Shown piece by piece: positions 63,064 through 64,000 of a DNA stretch of 64,000 nucleotides. The stretch lies in contig NZ_SJPG01000001.1 in the NCBI RefSeq assembly GCF_007859715.1, positions 558,001 to 622,000 of the forward strand, in the 5' to 3' direction. The stretch comes from Rubinisphaera italica (lineage in GTDB: Bacteria > Planctomycetota > Planctomycetia > Planctomycetales > Planctomycetaceae). The translations under genes and the position numbers were made by a program. Each line of letters begins with the position of its first letter. Position 1 is the first letter of the stretch. The notes beneath the pieces are model-generated. The model searched no databases. It was not told where the DNA came from and saw nothing but the letters and a program-made list of their open reading frames with translations.

Positions 63064-63078
63064 GCCGACAAAGTCGGC
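63064..63078. terminator. short GC-rich hairpin
   Basis: GCCGAC-AAA-GTCGGC forms a perfect 6-bp stem with a 3-base loop, 47 bases past the end of the lipoprotein gene on the minus strand. It is followed by GC-rich DNA and has no T-run. It may be a terminator or a small REP-like element. The rest of 62873-63124 shows no gene. Confidence 0.4.
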
Positions 63079-63124
63079 CGGGCCACCCTGCGGGGCTGCC
63101 CGCTGACCTACTCAAAATTGAACT

Positions 63125-63655
63125 TTACTTCACAGATATCGAATCGGAAGATTTCAGGAGTTGGTTGGCGTACTCCCTCATTCGTGAATTCATGGATTCG
63201 ACCAGCATGCCGTCGAAATTGCCAATCGCGTCTCCGGGCTTTTTGAAAGGTAAACCGCTGTTATATGACGAACGGATCCATTCGAGTGAGCTTCGGACTT
63301 CGGGCAGTTCCATATGCTCTCGGATAAAGTCGTGAGTCACAACACGTAGCGGGTATTCAATGGGGTGACACATGACATCCGCATAGCAGGCAATTTCAAG
63401 AAGTCTGATCGTGCTTTGTCCATCCAGCATTGTCGTAGAGTTGCTTTGGATCCATTCGCCACGCCATTGCTCAAGATCCCCTGTATATTTGGATGCCAGT
63501 TCATCCAGTATTTCCACCGGAGCATCTGTCAGGACTTGATAGGAAACTGCAGTCGTGGGGATGGCTGTATTCGGTGCATCAGTCCTCGCCGGTTTAGCCT
63601 GACTAAAACAGCCTGCAGCTACGAGGATAGCCGAAAGTGGGAGAAGTGATTTCAT
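63125..63655 (-). CDS. lipoprotein, function unknown
   Basis: The 176-aa protein has a lipoprotein signal MKSLLPLSAILVAAGC with C16 after LVAAG. The mature part contains VEILDELASKYTGDLEQWRGEWI, STIRLLEIACYADVMCHPIEYPLRVVTHDFI and a helical C-terminus. No family recognised. It would be anchored to a membrane facing the periplasm. It stands alone next to the ISAs1 element. Spacer 63656-63880 holds no gene I can support. Confidence 0.7.
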   Translation of the reverse strand: MKSLLPLSAILVAAGCFSQAKPARTDAPNTAIPTTAVSYQVLTDAPVEILDELASKYTGDLEQWRGEWIQSNSTTMLDGQSTIRLLEIACYADVMCHPIEYPLRVVTHDFIREHMELPEVRSSLEWIRSSYNSGLPFKKPGDAIGNFDGMLVESMNSRMREYANQLLKSSDSISVK

Positions 63656-63880
63656 GAAGAATTTCTTCTTTGGGCGACAGGAAAATTATCGGTCTGAAAA
63701 GACAATATCCACAGGGCAGTTTACATGCAGACTTCTTACCACTGCACCATCAGGATGAAACATTCTGATTAACAGGATTTTTGGTTAAATCTCAGAATAA
63801 CTCAATGACTGCTGACCTTTTGTGACTTCGTCACCCCGGTAGCTGCTTTGCATCAACCGGGCTACCCGCTGCTCCCGACG

Positions 63881-64000
63881 TCACTCAGAATTTTCCATTA
63901 GTTCTTCAAGCTCATCAAGTGCTCTTCTTACGATTACTATAGAGCCTAGTTCCCTGACGAGAACTTGAACCTTCTTAATTACAGAGATAGGAAGGTCATC
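63881..64000 (-). CDS. 3' end of a gene entering from the right edge
   Basis: The minus strand from the window edge is open for 39 codons and ends at TGA 63881-63883. It reads DDLPISVIKKVQVLVREL, then IVIVRRALDELEELMENSE, with a helical, charged pattern expected of a real protein end. Too short to assign a family. Confidence 0.5.
   Translation of the reverse strand, partial: DDLPISVIKKVQVLVRELGSIVIVRRALDELEELMENSE

Overview
The window looks like a chromosomal accessory region of a planctomycete (moderate GC; Gimesia/Rubinisphaera-like is an inference). The evidence is a giant protein with a LEPR-XLL-type N-terminus plus DUF4347, an ECF sigma factor paired with a large Ser/Thr kinase, planctomycete-style TolC/HlyD/M50 export genes, and remnants of a sulfatase with an EF-hand.

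Region 1 (1-7.1 kb, minus strand) is a compact operon of a prokaryotic ubiquitin-like conjugation system. In transcription order it has a small membrane protein (doubtful), a coiled-coil lipoprotein, a DUF1257/Ycf35-like protein, a DUF2997 protein, a Ycf46-like AAA+ ATPase interrupted by one in-frame TAA, a 313-aa protein, two small conserved proteins, a 73-aa ubiquitin-like protein, an E2-like protein fused to a tandem zinc-cluster (RING-like) tail, a JAMM peptidase and an E1/ThiF protein that runs off the left edge. The parts suggest activation, transfer and removal of the small Ubl, with the AAA+ and Ycf35/DUF2997 proteins as a linked module.

Region 2 (7.1-10.9 kb) holds a hairpin terminator, a broken large serine recombinase with palindromes in front of it, and a decayed second copy of the E2/zinc-tail and JAMM genes next to a small conserved protein. 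A tRNA-Asn-like relic follows, which may mark the edge of an integrated element.

Region 3 (10.9-54.9 kb) centres on a 29-kb gene for a 9718-residue repeat protein. Left of it are a CHASE-domain Ser/Thr kinase and an ECF sigma factor. Right of it are a conserved secreted protein, a TolC-type lipoprotein, a periplasmic adaptor, a GAF-HlyD fusion, an M50 protease fused to an adaptor-like domain, a short SecA-like ATPase and a GT-A-like protein. I read these as a candidate dedicated export and processing route for the giant protein; this is inferred from gene order and domains.

Region 4 (54.9-64 kb) is a mobile-element graveyard. It has an IS5-family element with a -1 frameshift site and CTAG flanks, chimeric remnants of an FAD oxidoreductase and a sulfatase, and a truncated serine recombinase followed by an HTH gene. 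The 3' end of that HTH gene and its downstream non-coding DNA recur three times in the same direction, each copy followed by different cargo genes. An ISAs1-family element with perfect ends but a decayed transposase, a lipoprotein gene and the 3' end of one more gene complete the window.
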